Source: Fallopia convolvulus (taxonomy: Eukaryota; Streptophyta; Magnoliopsida; Caryophyllales; Polygonaceae). Taken from it: DNA of 64,000 bases. A model generated the notes under the pieces. That model was not told the origin of the DNA. It saw nothing but the letters and a program-made list of their open reading frames with translations, and made no database searches. The stretch is from NCBI GenBank assembly GCA_964016875.1, contig OZ024724.1, positions 35,487,786 through 35,551,785 of the forward strand, read 5' to 3'. A program made the translations under genes and the position numbers. Positions 8,260-22,469 of this stretch are shown here, one piece after another. The stretch's first letter is position 1. Each line of letters starts with the position of its first letter.

Positions 8260-11200
8260 AAGAATGAGGATAATATGTAGCCAATAAGCACATTCTACAC
8301 TACAAAATCAAGACCGATAGAATAAAAGCATAAATTGGAACCTAGAGACAGAATGCCATATTTAGGAGTGACGTTTACATGGACATTTGATCGAACAATA
8401 GGCGTGCAATGTTAGATCACAAGTCAATTTTTAAAGGCAAAAGGAGAAAAAATCAAGTGAACTTTAAAGACATCTAGGCATAAGCATAAAGAATGAGAAT
8501 AGTATCAAGTCAATAAGCACATTGTGCTCTACAAAATCATGACCGATCGAATAAATGCATAAATTTAAACCTAGAAAACGAATGCCACATTTAGGTGCAA
8601 TATTTACATGGACATTTCATGGATTACTTGGCGGGCAATGTTAGATTAAAAGTCATTTTTAAGGTAAAATGAGAAAAAAGCAAGTGAACTTTAAAGACAT
8701 CTAGGCAAAAGCATAAATAATGTGGATAGTGTCAACCCAATAAGCACATTCCGCGCTACAAAATCATGACCAAAAAAATAAAAGCATAAATTCGAACCTA
8801 TATAACGAATCCAACATTTAGGAGTGACATTTACATGGACATTTCATCGATTATTTGGCGTGCATCGTTACATCACAAGTCATGTTAAAGACAAAAGGAG
8901 AAAAAACAAGTGAACTTGAAAGACATCTAGGCATAAGTATAAAGAACGGTGATAGTATCAAGCCAATAAGCACATTCTGCACTACAAAATCAAGAATGTT
9001 CGAATAAAGGCATAAATGTGAACATAGAAACCGAATGCCACATTTAGGAGTGACATTTACATGGACATTTCATCAACACTTGGCTTGCAATGTTGGATCA
9101 CAAGTCATTTTATACGCAAAAGGAGAAAAAAAAAAGTGAACTTTAAAGACATCTAGGCATAAGCATAAAGAATGAGGATAGTATCATGCCATTAAGCAAA
9201 TTTTGCACTACAAAATCAAGACTGATTAGATAAAAGCATAAAATCGAACCTATAAACTCGATGTCATAGTTAAGAGTGACATTTACATGGACATTTCATC
9301 GAACACTTGACGTGCAATGTTAGATCTGAAGTCAATTTTTTAAAGGCAAAAGGTAAAAAACAAGTAGACTTTAAAGACATCTAGGCATAAGCATAAAGAA
9401 TGAGGATAATATCAAGTCAATCAGCACATTTTGCACTACAAAATCATGGGCGATCCAATAAAAGCATAAATTGAATCCTAGAGACCGTACGCCACATTTA
9501 GGAATGACATTTACATGGACATTTCATCGAACAATAGGCGTGCAATGTTAGATCACAAGTCAATTGTTAAAGGCAAAAGGAGAAAAAACAAGTGAACTTT
9601 AAAGACATCTCGGCATAAGAATAAAGAATAAAAATAGTATCAAGTCAATAAGCACATTCTGTTGTACAAAGTCTACACCGATCCAATAAATGTATAAATT
9701 TAAACCTAGAAAACGAATGCCACATTTAGGAGCAACATTTACATGGACATTTCATCGATCACTTGGCGGGCAACGTTAGATTAAAAGTCATTTTAAGGCA
9801 AAATGAGAAAAAACAAGTGAACTTTAAAGACATCTAGGCTTAAGCATAAAAAATGAAGATAGTGTCAAGCCAATAAGCACATTCCGCTCTACATAATCAA
9901 CACCGATCGAATAAAAGCATAAATTCGAACCTAGATAACGAATCCAACATTTAGGAGTGACATTTACATGGACATTTCATCGAACATTTACCGTGCATCG
10001 TTACATCACAAGTCATTTTAAAGCCAAAAGGAGAAAAAACAAGTGAACTTTAAAGACATCTAGGCATAAGCATACAAAATCAAGACAATATCAATCCAAT
10101 AAGCACATTATGCACTATAAAATAATGTCCGATCGAAGAAAAGCATAAATTCCAACCTAGAAACCGAATGCCACATTTAGGAGTGACATTTACATGGAGA
10201 TTTCATCGAACATTTGGCGTGCAATGATAGATCACAAGTCATTTTAAAGGAAAAAGGAGAAAAAACAAGTGAACTTTAAAGACATCTAGGCATAAGCATA
10301 AATAATAAGGATAGTATCAAGCCAATAAGCACATTCAGCACAATAAAATCATGACCGATCGAAGAAAATCATAAATTCAAACCTAGAAACTGAATGGCAT
10401 ATTTAGGAGTGACATTTACATGGACATTGCATCGTTCACTTGGCAGGCAATGTTAGATCTCAAGTCAATTTTTAAAGGCAAAATGAGAAAAAACAAGTGA
10501 ACTTTAAGGACATCTAGGCATAAGCATAAAGAATGATGATAGTGTCAAGCCAATAAGCACATTCTGCTCTACAAAATCAAGACCGACCGAATAAAAGCAT
10601 TAATTCGAACCTAGATAACGTATCCAACATTTAGGAGTGATATTTACATGGACATTTCATCGAACACTTGGCGTGCATTGTTAGATCACAAGTCATTTTA
10701 AAGGGAAAAGAAAAAAATCAAGTGAACTTTAAAGACATCTAGGCATAAGCGTACAAATTGAGGATAGTATCAAGCCAATCGACACATTCTGCTCTACAAG
10801 ATCAAGACCGATCGAAGAAAAGCATAAATCCAAACCTAGATATCGAATGCCACATTTAGGAGTGACATTTACATGGACATTTCATCGAACATTTGGCGTG
10901 CAATGATAGATCACAAGTCATTTTAAAGGAAAAAGGAGAAAAAACAAGTGAACTTTTAACACATCTTCGCATAAGCATAAAGAATGAGGATAGTATCAAA
11001 CCAATAAGCACATTCTGCACTACAAAATCAAGACCGATCGAAGAAGAAAACCATAAATCCAAACCTAGATACTGAATGCCACATTTAGGAGTGACATTTA
11101 AATGGACAATTCATCGAACATTTGGCGTGCAATGATAGATCACAAGTCATTTCAAAAGAAAAAGGAGAAAAAACAAGTGAACTTTAAACAAATCTAGGCA

Positions 11201-12770
11201 TAAGCATAAAGAATGAGGATAGTATCAAGCCAATAAGCATATTCTGCACTAAAAAATCAAGACCGATCGAATAAAATCAAAAATTCAAACCTAGAGACCG
11301 AAGCCACATTTAGAAGAGACATTTACATGGATATTTCATCGAACAATAGGCGTGCAATGTTAGATCTTAAGTCAATTTTTTAAAGCCAAAAGGAGAAAAT
11401 CAAGTGAACTTTAAAGACATCTAGGCATAACCATAAGGAATGAGGATAATATCAAGCCAATAAGCACATTCGGCACTACAAAATTAAGATAATTCGAATA
11501 AAAGAATAAATTCGAACCTAGAAACCGAATGCTACATTTATGAGTGACATTTACATGGATATTTCATCGAACACTTGGCGTGCAATGTTAGATCAGAAGT
11601 CATTTTAAAGGAAAAAGGAGAAAAAACAAGTTAATTTTATAGACATCTAGGCATAACCATAAAGAATGAGGATAATATCAAGCCAATAAGCACATTCTGC
11701 ACTACAAAATCAAGATCGATAGAATAAACGCATAAATTCGAACCTAGAGACCGAATGCCATATTTAGGAGTGACATTTGCATGGAAATTTGATCGAACAC
11801 TAGGCATGCAATGTTTGATCACAAGTCAATTTTTAAAGGCAAAAGGAGAAAAAACAAGTGAACTTTAAAGACATCTAGGCATAAGCCTAAAGAATGAGGA
11901 CATTATCAAGCCAATAAGCACATTCTACACAACAAAATCAAGATCAATCGAATAAAAGCATAAATTCAAAACTAGAAACCAAATGCCACATTTAGGAGTG
12001 ATATTTAAATGGAGAATTCATCGAACACTTGGCGTGCAATGTTTGATATCAAGTCATTTTTAGGGTAAAAGGAGAAAAAACAAGTGAACTTTAAAGACAT
12101 CTAGGCATAAGAATAAAGAATAAGAATAGTATCAAGTCAATAAGCACATTCTGCTCTACAAAATCATGACCGATCGAATAAACAAGTGAAAGTCATTTAG
12201 GTGCATCATTTACATGGACATTTCATCGATTACTTGGCGGGCAATGTTAGATTGAAAGTCATTTTTAAGGCAAAATAAGAAAAAACAAGTGAACTTTAAA
12301 GACATCTAGGTATATGCATAAAGAATGAGGATAGTGTCAGGCCAATAAGCACATTTCGCTCTACAAAATCAAGATCGATCAAATAAAAGCATAAATTCGA
12401 ACCTCGATAACGAATCCAACATTTAGGAGTGACATTTACAAGGACATTTCATCAAACATTTAGCGTGCATCGTTACATTACAAGTCATTTTAAAGGCAAA
12501 AGGAGAAAAAACATGTGAACTTTAAAGACATCTAGGCATAAGCATACAGGATCAGGATAGTATCAAGCTAATAAGCACATTATGCACCATAAAATCAAGA
12601 CCGATCGAAGAAAAGCATAAATTCCAACCTAGAAACCGAATGCCACATTTAAGAGTGACATTTACATGGTCATTTCATCGAACATTTGGCGTGCAATGAT
12701 AGATCACAAGTCATTTTAAAGGAAAAAGGGGAAAAACAAGTGAACTTTGAAGACATCTAGACATAAGCAT
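8260..12770 (+). repeat. Higher-order satellite block, source-type copy A1
   Basis: Marker variants of this block reappear at two offsets. CATGGGCGATCC at 9445 recurs at 12821 (+3,376) and 23655 (+14,210). A monomer missing about 36 bases (AATAAACAAGTGAAAGTC) at 12181 recurs at 15557 (+3,376) and 26391 (+14,210). The marker ATAATATGTAGCC near 8270 recurs near 22480 (+14,210). The block therefore has at least two relatives, of about 15 and 20 monomers. Confidence 0.85.
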
Positions 12771-12789
12771 AAAGAATGAGGATAGTATC

Positions 12790-15700
12790 AAGTCAATCAG
12801 CACATTTTGCACTACAAAATCATGGGCGATCCAATAAAAACATAAATTGAATCCTAGATACCATATGCCACATTTAGGAATGACATTTACATGGACATTT
12901 CATCGAACAATAGGCGTGCAATGTTAGATCACAAGTCAATTTTTAAAGGCAAAAGGAGAAAAAACAAGTGAACTTTAAATACATCTAGGCATAAGAATAA
13001 AGAATAAAAATAGTATCAAGTCAATAAGCACATTCTGTTGTACAAAGTCTACACCGATCCAATAAATGTATAAATTTAAACCTAGAAAACGAATGCCACA
13101 TTTAGGAGCAACATTTACATGGACATTTCATCGATCACTTGGCGGGCAACTTTAGATTAAAAGTCATTTTAAGGCAAAATGAGAAAAAACAAGTGAAATT
13201 TAAAGACATCTAGGCATAAGCATAAAAAATGAAGATAGTGTCAAGCCAATAAGCACATTCCGCTCTACATAATCAACACCAATCGAATAAAAGCATAAAT
13301 TCGAACCTAGATAACGAATCCAACATTTAGGAGTGACATTTACATGGACATTTCATCGAACATTTACCGTGCATCGTTACATCACAAGTCATTTTAAAGC
13401 CAAAAGGAGAAAAAACAAGTGAACTTTAAAGACATCTAGGCATAAGCATACAAAATCAAGACAATATCAATCCAATAAGCACATTATGCACTATAAAATA
13501 ATGTCCGATCGAAGAAAAGCATAAATTCCAACCTAGAAACCGAATGCCACATTTAGGAGTGACATTTACATGGAGATTTCATCGAACATTTGGCGTGCAA
13601 TGATAGATCACAAGTCATTTTAAAGGAAAAAGGAGAAAAAACAAGTGAACTTTAAAGACATCTAGGCATAAGCATAAATAATAAGGATAGTATCAAGCCA
13701 ATAAGCACATTCAGCACAATAAAATCATGACCGATCGAAGAAAATCATAAATTCAAACCTAGAAACCGAATGCCATATTTAGGAGTGACATTTACATGGA
13801 CATTGCATCGTTCACTTGGCAGGCAATGTTAGATCTCAAGTCAATTATTAAAGGCAAAATGAGAAAAAACAAGTGAACTTTAAAGACATCTAGGCATAAG
13901 CATAAAGAATGAGGATAGTGTCAAGCCAATAAGCACATTCCGCTCTACAAAATCAAGACCGACCGAATAAAAGCATTAATTCTAACCTAGATAACGAATC
14001 CAACATTTAGGAGGGACATTTACATGGACATTTCATCGAACACTTGGCGTGCATTGTTAGATCACAAGTCATTTTAAAGGGAAAAGAAAAAAATCAAGTG
14101 AACTTTAAAGACATCTAGGCATAAGTGTACAAATTGAGGATAGTATCAAGCCAATAGGCACATTCTGCTCTACAAGATCAAGACCGATCGAAGAAAAGGA
14201 TAAATCCAAACCTAGATATCGAATGCCACATTTAGGAGTGACATTTACATGGACATTTCATCGAACATTTGGTGTGCAATGATAGATCACAAGTCATTTT
14301 AAAGGAAAAAGGAGAAAAAACAAGTGAACTTTAAACACATCTTGGCATAAGCATAAAGAATGAGGATAGTATCAAACCAATAAGCACATTCTGCACTACA
14401 AAAACCAAGACCGATCGAAGAAGAAAAGCATAAATCCAAACCTAGATACTGAATGCCACATTTAGGAGTGACATTTAAATGGACATTTCATCGAACATTT
14501 GGCGTGCAATGATAGATCACAAGTCATTTTAAAGGAAAAAGGAGAAAAAAAAATGAACTTTAAACACATCTAGGCATAAGCATAAAGAAGGAGGATAGTA
14601 TCAAGCCAATAAGCATATTCTGCACTAAAAAATCAAGACCGATCGAATAAAATCAAAAATTCGAACCTAGAGACCGAAGCCACATTTAGAAGAGACATTT
14701 ACATGGATATTTCATCGAACACTAGGCGTGCAATGTTAGATCTCAAGTCAATTTTTTAAACGCAAAAGGAGAAAAACAAGTGAACTTTAAAGACATCTAG
14801 GCATAACCATAAGGAATGAGGATAGTATCAAGCCAATAAGCACATTCGGCACTACAAAATTAAGATAATTCGAATAAAAGAATAAATTCGAACCTAGAAA
14901 CAGAATGCTACATTTATGAGTGACATTTACATGGATATTTCATCGAACACTTGGCGTGCAATGTTAGATCAGAAGTCATTTTAAAGGAAAAAGGAGAAAA
15001 AACAAGTTAAATTTATAGACATCTAGGCATAAGCATAAAGAATGAGGATAATATCAAGCCAATAAGCACATTCTGCACTACAAAATCAAGACCGATAGAA
15101 TAAACGCATAAATTCGAACCTAGAGACCGATTGCCATATTTAGGAGTGACATTTACATGGAATTTTAATCGAACACTAGGCGTGCAATGTTTGATCACAA
15201 GTCAATTTTTAAAGGGAAAAGGAGAAAAAACAAGTGAACTTTAAAGACATCTAGGCATAAGCTTAAAGAATGAGGACATTATCAAGCCAATAAGCACATT
15301 CTACATAACAAAATCAAGATCAATTGAATAAAAGCATAAATTCAAAACTAGAAACCGAATGCCACATTTAGGAGTGATATTTAAATGGACAATTCATCGA
15401 ACACTTGGCGTGCAATGTTTGATATCAAGTCATTTTTAGGGTAAAAGGAGAAAAAACAAGTGAACTTTAAAGACATCTAGGCATAAGAAGAAAGAATAAG
15501 AATAGTATCAAGTCAATAAGCACATTCTGCTCTACAAAATCATGACCGATCGAATAAACAAGTGAAAGTCATTTAGGTGCATCATTTACATGGACATTTC
15601 ATCGATTACTGGGTGGGCAATGTTAGATTGAAAGTCATTTTTAAGGCAAAATAAGAAAAAACAAGTGAACTTTAAAGACATCTAGGTATATGCATAAAGA

Positions 15701-16735
15701 ATGAGGATAGTATCAAGCCAATAAGCACATTCCGCTCTACAAAATCAAGATCGATCAAATAAAAGCATAAATTCGAACCTCGATAACGAATCCAACATTT
15801 AGGAGTGACATTTACAAGGACATTTCATCAAACATTTAGCGTGCATCGTTACATTACAAGTCATTTTAAAGGCAAAAGGAGAAAAAACAAGTGAACTTTA
15901 AAGACATCTAGGCATAAGCATACAGGATCAGGATAGTATCAAGCCAATAAGCACATTATGCACTATAAAATCAAGACCGATCGAAGAAAAGCATAAATTC
16001 CAACCTAGAAACCGAATGCCACATTTAGGACTGACATTTACATGGTCATTTCATCGAACATTTGGCGTGCAATGATAGATTACAAGTCATTTTAAAGGAA
16101 AAAGGGGAAAAACAAGTGAACTTTGAAGACATCTAGGCATAAGCATAAAAAATGAGGATAGTATGAAACCAATAAGCACATTCTGCCCTACAAAATCAAG
16201 ACCGATCGAATAAAAACATAAATTCGAACCTAGAAAACGAAGCCACATTTAGAAGTGACATTCACATGGACATTTAATCGAACACTAGGCGTGCAATGTT
16301 AGATCTCAAGTCAATTTTTTAAAGGCAAATGGAGAGAAAACAAGTGAACTTTAAAGACATCTAGGCATAACCATAAAGAATGAGGATAGTATCAACCCAA
16401 TAAGCACATTCTGCACTACAAAATCAAGATCAATCGAATAAAGGAATAAATTCGAACCTAGAAACCGAATGTCACATTTATGAGTGACATTTACATGGAT
16501 ATTTCAGCGAACACTTGGCCTACAATGTCAGATCACAAGTCATTTTGAAGTCAAAAGGAGAAAAAACAAGTGAACTTTAAGGACATCAAGGCATAAGCAT
16601 AAATAAGGGGGATAGTATCAAGTGAATAAGCACAACCTACATTAAAAAATCAAGACGTATCGAATAAAATCATAAAATCGAACCTAGGAACTGAATGCCA
16701 CATTTAGGAGTGACATTTACATGGACATTTCATCG
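12790..16735 (+). repeat. Higher-order satellite block, copy A2
   Basis: The part up to about 16130 is a copy of 9415-12760 at +3,376 (about 15 monomers). The whole block recurs at +10,834 (23620-27555). Its second part (from about 14040) also recurs in tandem at about +2,694 (16735-19430). Confidence 0.8.
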
Positions 16736-19430
16736 AATACTTGGCGTGCATTGTCAGATCACAAGTCATTTTAAAGGGAAAAGAAAAAAAATCAAGTGAA
16801 CTTTAAAGACATCTAGGCATAAGCATACAAATTGAGGATAGTATCAAGCCAATAGGCACATTCTGCTCTACAAGATCAAGATCGATCGAAGAAAAGCATA
16901 AATCCAAACCTAGATATCGAATGCCACATTTAGGAGTGACATTTACATGGACATTTCATCGAAAATTTGGCGTGCAATGATAGATCACAAGTCATTTTAA
17001 AGGAAAAAGGAGAAAAAACAAGTGAACTTTAGACACATCTTGGCATAAGCATAAAGAATGAGGATAGTATCAAACCAATAAGCACATTCTGCACTACAAA
17101 ATCAAGATCGATCGAAGAAGAAAAGCATAAATACAAACCTAGATACTGAATGCCACATTTAGGAGTGACATTTAAATAGACATTTCATCGAACATTTGGC
17201 GTGCAATGATAGATCACAAGTCATTTTAAAGGAAAAAGGAGAAAAAACAAGTGAACTTTAAACACATCTAGGCATAAGCATAAAGAATGAGGATAGTATC
17301 AAGCCATTAAGCATATTCTGCACTAAAAAAGACCGATCGAATAAAATCAAAAATTCGAACCTAGAGACCGAAGCCACATTTAGAAGAGACATTTACATGG
17401 ATATTTCATCGAACACTAGGCGTGCAATGTTAGATCTCAAGTCAATTTTTTAAAGCCAAAAGGAGAAAAACAAGTGAATTTTAAAGACATCTAGGCATAA
17501 CCATAAGGAATGAGGATAGTATCAAGCCAATAAGCACATTCTGCACTACAAAATTAAGATAATTCGAATAAAAGAATATATTCGAACCTAGAAACCGAAT
17601 GCTACATTTATGAGTGACATTTACATGGATATTTCATCGAACACTTGGCGTGCAATGTTAGATCAGAAGTCATTTTAAAGGAAAAAGGAGAAAAAACAAG
17701 TTAAATTTATAGACATCTAGGCATAAGCATACAGAATGAGGATAATATCAAGCCAATAAGCACATTCTGCACTACAAAATCAAGACCGATAGAATAAACG
17801 CATAAATTCGAACCTAGAGACCGAATGCCATATTTAGGAGTGACATTTGCATGGAAATTTGATCGAACACTAGGCGTGCAATGTTTGATCACAAGTCAAT
17901 TTTTAAAGGCAAAAGGAGAAAAAACAAGTGAACTTTAAAGACATCTAGGCATAAGCATAAAGAATGAGGATAGTGTCAAGCCAATAAGCACATTCCGCTC
18001 CACAAAATCAAGACCGACCGAATAAAAGCATAAATTCAAAACTAGAAACCGAATGCCACATTTAGGAGTGATATTTAAATGGAGAATTCATCGAACACTT
18101 GGCGTGCAATGTTTGAACTCAAGTCATTTTTAGGGTAAAAGGAGAAAAAACAAGTGAACTTTAAAGACATCTAGGCATAAGATTAAGAATAAGAATAGTA
18201 TCAAGTCAATAAGCACATTCTGCTCTACAAAATCATGACCGATCGAATAAAGAAGTGAAAGTCATTTAGGTGCATCATTTACATGGACATTTCATCGATT
18301 ACTTGGCAGGCAATGTTAGATTGAAAGTCATTTTTAAGGCAAAAAAGAATAAACAAGTGAACTTTAAAGACATATAGGTATAAGAATAAAGAATGAGGAT
18401 AGTGTCAAGCCAATAAGCACATTCCGCTCTACAAAATCAAGACCGATCAAATAAAAGCATAAATTCGAACCTAGATAACGAATCCAACATTTAGGAGTGA
18501 CATTTACAAGGACATTTCATCAAACATTTAGCGTGCATCGTTACATTACAAGTCATTTTAAAGGCAAAAGGAGAAAAAACAAGTGAACTTTAAAGACATC
18601 TAGGCATAAGCATACAGGATCAGTATAGTATCAAGCCAATAAGCACATTATGCACTATAAAATCAAGACCGATCGAAGAAAAGCATAAATTCCAACCTAG
18701 AAACCGAATGCCACATTTAGGACTGACATTTACATGGTCATTTCATCGAACATTTGGCGTGCAATGATAGATCACAAGTCATTTTAAAGGAAAAAGGGGA
18801 AAAACAAGTGAACTTTAAAGACATCTAGGCATAAGCATAAAGAATGAGGATAGTATGAAGCCAATAAGCACATTCTGCCCTACAAAATCAAGACCGATTG
18901 AATAAAATCATAAATTCGAACCTAGAAAACGAAGCCACATTTAGAAGTGACATTCACATGGACATTTAATCGAACACAAGGTGTGCAATGTTAGATCTCA
19001 AGTCAATTTTTTAAAGGCAAACGGAGAGAAAACAAGTGAAGTCTAAAGACATCAAGGCATAACCATAAAGAATAAGGATTATATCAACCTAATAAGCACA
19101 TTCTGCACTACAAAATCAAAATCAATGGAATAAAGGAATAAATTCTAACCTAGAAACCGAATGCCACATTTATGAGTGGCATTTACATGGACATTTCAGC
19201 GAACACTTGGCGTGCAATGTCAGATCACAAGTCATTTTAAAGGCAAAAGGAGAAAAAACAAGTGAAGTTTAAAGACATCTAGGTATAAGCATAGATAAGG
19301 GGGATAGTATCAAGCCAATAAGCACATTCTACATTAAAAAATCAAGACGTATCGAATAAAAGCATAAAATTGAACCTAGGAACTGAATGCCACATTTAGG
19401 AGTGACATTTACATGGACATTTCATCGAAC
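16735..19430 (+). repeat. Higher-order satellite block, copy A3 (about 12 monomers)
   Basis: Tandem copy of about 14040-16735 with period near 2,694. Markers are the rare form GGGAAAAGAAAAAAA (14090 and 16790), the deleted monomer at 15557 and about 18250, and CATTCTGCCCTAC near 16180 and 18870. Confidence 0.75.
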
Positions 19431-21740
19431 ACTTGGTGTGCAATGTTAGATCACAAGTCAATTATTAAAGGGAAAAGGAGAAAAAACAAGTGAACTTTAA
19501 ATACATCTAGGCATAAACATAAAGAATGAGGATAGTATCATGCCAAGAAGCACGTTTTAAACTAAAAAATTAAGACCGATCAAATAAAATAACAAAATTG
19601 AACCTAGAAACCGAATCTCATACTTAGGAGTGACATTTACATGGACATTTCATCGAACATTTGGCGTGCAATGTTAGATCTCAAGTCAATTTTTAAAGGT
19701 AAAAGGAAAAAAAACAAGTGAACTTTAAAGACATCTAGGCATAAGCGTAAAGAATGAGGATAGTTACAAGCCAATAAGCACATTCTGCACTACAAAATCA
19801 AGACCGATCGAATAAAAGCATAAATTCGAACATAGAGACCGAATGCCACATTTAGGAGCGACATTTACATGGACATTTCATCGGACACTAGGTGTGCAAT
19901 GTTAGATCACAAGTCAATTTTTAAAAGCAAGAGGAAAAAAAACAAGTGAACTTTAAACATCTAGGCATAAGCATAAAGAATGAGGATAGTATCATGCCAA
20001 TAAGCATGTTTTGCAGTACAAAATCAAGAACGATCGTATAAAAGCATAAATTCGAACCTAGAAACCGAATGTTATATTTAGGAGTGACATTTACATGGAC
20101 ATTTCATCGAACACTTGCGTGCCATGTTAGATCTCAAGTCAATTTTTAAAGGGAAAAGGAGAAAAAACAAGTGATCTTTAGAGACATTTAGGCATAAGCA
20201 TAAAAAATGAGGATAGTATCAAGCCAATAAGCACATTCCGCAGTACAAAATTAAGATCGACCGAATAAAAGCATAAATTCGAGCCTAGAAACCGAATGAT
20301 ACATTTAGGAGTGACATTTACATGGATATTTCATCAAACAGTTGGCGTGCAATTTTAGATCACATGTCATTTTAAAGGCAAAAGGAGAAAAAACAAGTGA
20401 AATTTAAAGACATCTAGGCATAAGCATAAAGAATGAGGATAGTATCATGCCAATAAGCATGTTTTGTAGTAAAAAATCAAGAACGATCGAATAAAAGCAT
20501 AAATTTGAACCTACAAACCGAATATCATATTTAGGAGTGAAATTTACATGGACATTTCATCGAACATTTGGCGTGCAATGTTAGATCACAAGTCAATTAT
20601 TAAAGGGAAAAGGAGAAAAAACAAGTGAACTTTAAATACATATAGGCATAAGCATAAAGAATGAGGATAGTATCATGCCAAGAAGCACGTTTTAAACTAA
20701 AAAATTAAGACCGATCAAATAAAATAACAAAATTGAACCTAGAAACCGAATCTCATACTTAGGAGTGACATTTACATGGACATTTCATCGAACACTTGAC
20801 GTGCAATGTTAGATCTCAAGTCAATTTTTAAAGGTAAGAGGAAAAAAAACAAGTGAACTTTAAAGACATCTAGGCATAAGCGTAAAGAATGAGGATAGTT
20901 ACAAGCCAATAAGCACATTCTGCACTACAAAATCAAGACCGATCAAATAAAAGCATAAATTCGAACATAGAGACCGAATGCCACATTTAGGAGCGACATT
21001 TACATGGACATTTCATCGGACACTAGGTGTGCATTGTTAGATCACAAGTCAATTTTTAAAAGCAAGAGGAAAAAAAACAAGTGAACTTTATCGACATCTA
21101 GGCATAAGCATAAAGAATGAGGATAGTATCATGCCAATAAGCATGTTTTGCAGTACAAAATCAAGAACGATCGTATAAAAGCATAAATTCGAACCTAGAA
21201 ACCGAATGTTATATTTAGGTGTGACATTTACATGGAAGTTTCATCGAACACTTGCGTGCCATGTTAGATCTCAAGTCAATTTTTAAAGGGAAAAGGAGAA
21301 AAAACAAGTGATCTTTAGAGACATTTACGCATAAGCATAAAAAATGAGGATAGTATCAAGCCAATAAGCACATTCCGCACTACAAAATTAAGATCGACCG
21401 AATAAAAGCATAAATTCGAGCCTAGAAACCGAATGATACATTTAGGAGTGACATTTACATGGATATTTCATCAAACAGTTGGCGTGCAATTTTAGATCAC
21501 ATGTCATTTTAAAGGCAAAAGGAGAAAAAACAAGTGAAATTTACAGACATCTAGGCATAAGCATAAAGAATGAGGATAGTATCATGCCAATAAGCATGTT
21601 TTGTAGTAAAAAATCAAGAACGATCGAATAAAAGCATAAATTTGAACCTACAAACCGAATATCATATTTAGGAGTGACATTTAGATGGACATTTCATCCA
21701 ACACTTGGCGTGCAATGTTAGATCACAAGTCATTTTGTAG
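19430..21740 (+). repeat. Five-monomer higher-order repeat, two tandem units
   Basis: The diagnostic string CACGTTTTAAACTAAAAAATT is at 19551 and again at 20686, a spacing of 1,135 bases or five monomers. All intervening monomers match in order, including the CATGCCAATAAGCATGTTTTG types. Confidence 0.85.
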
Positions 21741-22469
21741 ACAAAATGAGAAAAAATGAGTGTTGAAAGACATCTAGGCATAAGCATAAAGTATAAGGAT
21801 AGTATCAAGTCAATAAGCACATTTTACTCTACAAAATCAAGACCGATAGAATAAATGCATAAATTCGAACCTAGAAAACGAACGCCACATTTAGGTGTAA
21901 CATTTACATGGACATTTCATCAATCACTTGGCAGGCAATGCTATATTAAAAGTCATTTTTAAGGCAAATTGAGAAAAAAAACAAGTGAACTTTAAAGACA
22001 TCTAGGCATAAGCATAAAGAATGAGGATAATGTCAAGCCAATAAGCACATTCCTCTCTGCAAAATCAAGACCGATCGAATAAAAGCATAAATTCGAACCT
22101 AGATAACGAATCAAACATTTAGGAGTGACATTTACATGGACATTTCATCGAACACTTGGCGTGCAATGTCAGATCACAAGTCATTTTAAAGGCAAAAGAA
22201 GAAAAAACAGGTGAACTTTAAAGACATCAAGGCATAAGCATAAATAAGGGGGATAGTATCAAGTGAATAAGCACATCTTACATTAAAAAATCAAGACGTA
22301 TCGAATAAAAGCATAAAATCGAACCTAGGAACTGAATGCCACATTTAGGAGTGACATTTACATGGACATTTCATCGAATACTTGGTGTGCAATGTTAGAT
22401 CACAAGTCAATTATTAAAGGGAAAAGGAGAAAAAAAAAGTGAACTTTAAATACATCTAGGCATAAACAT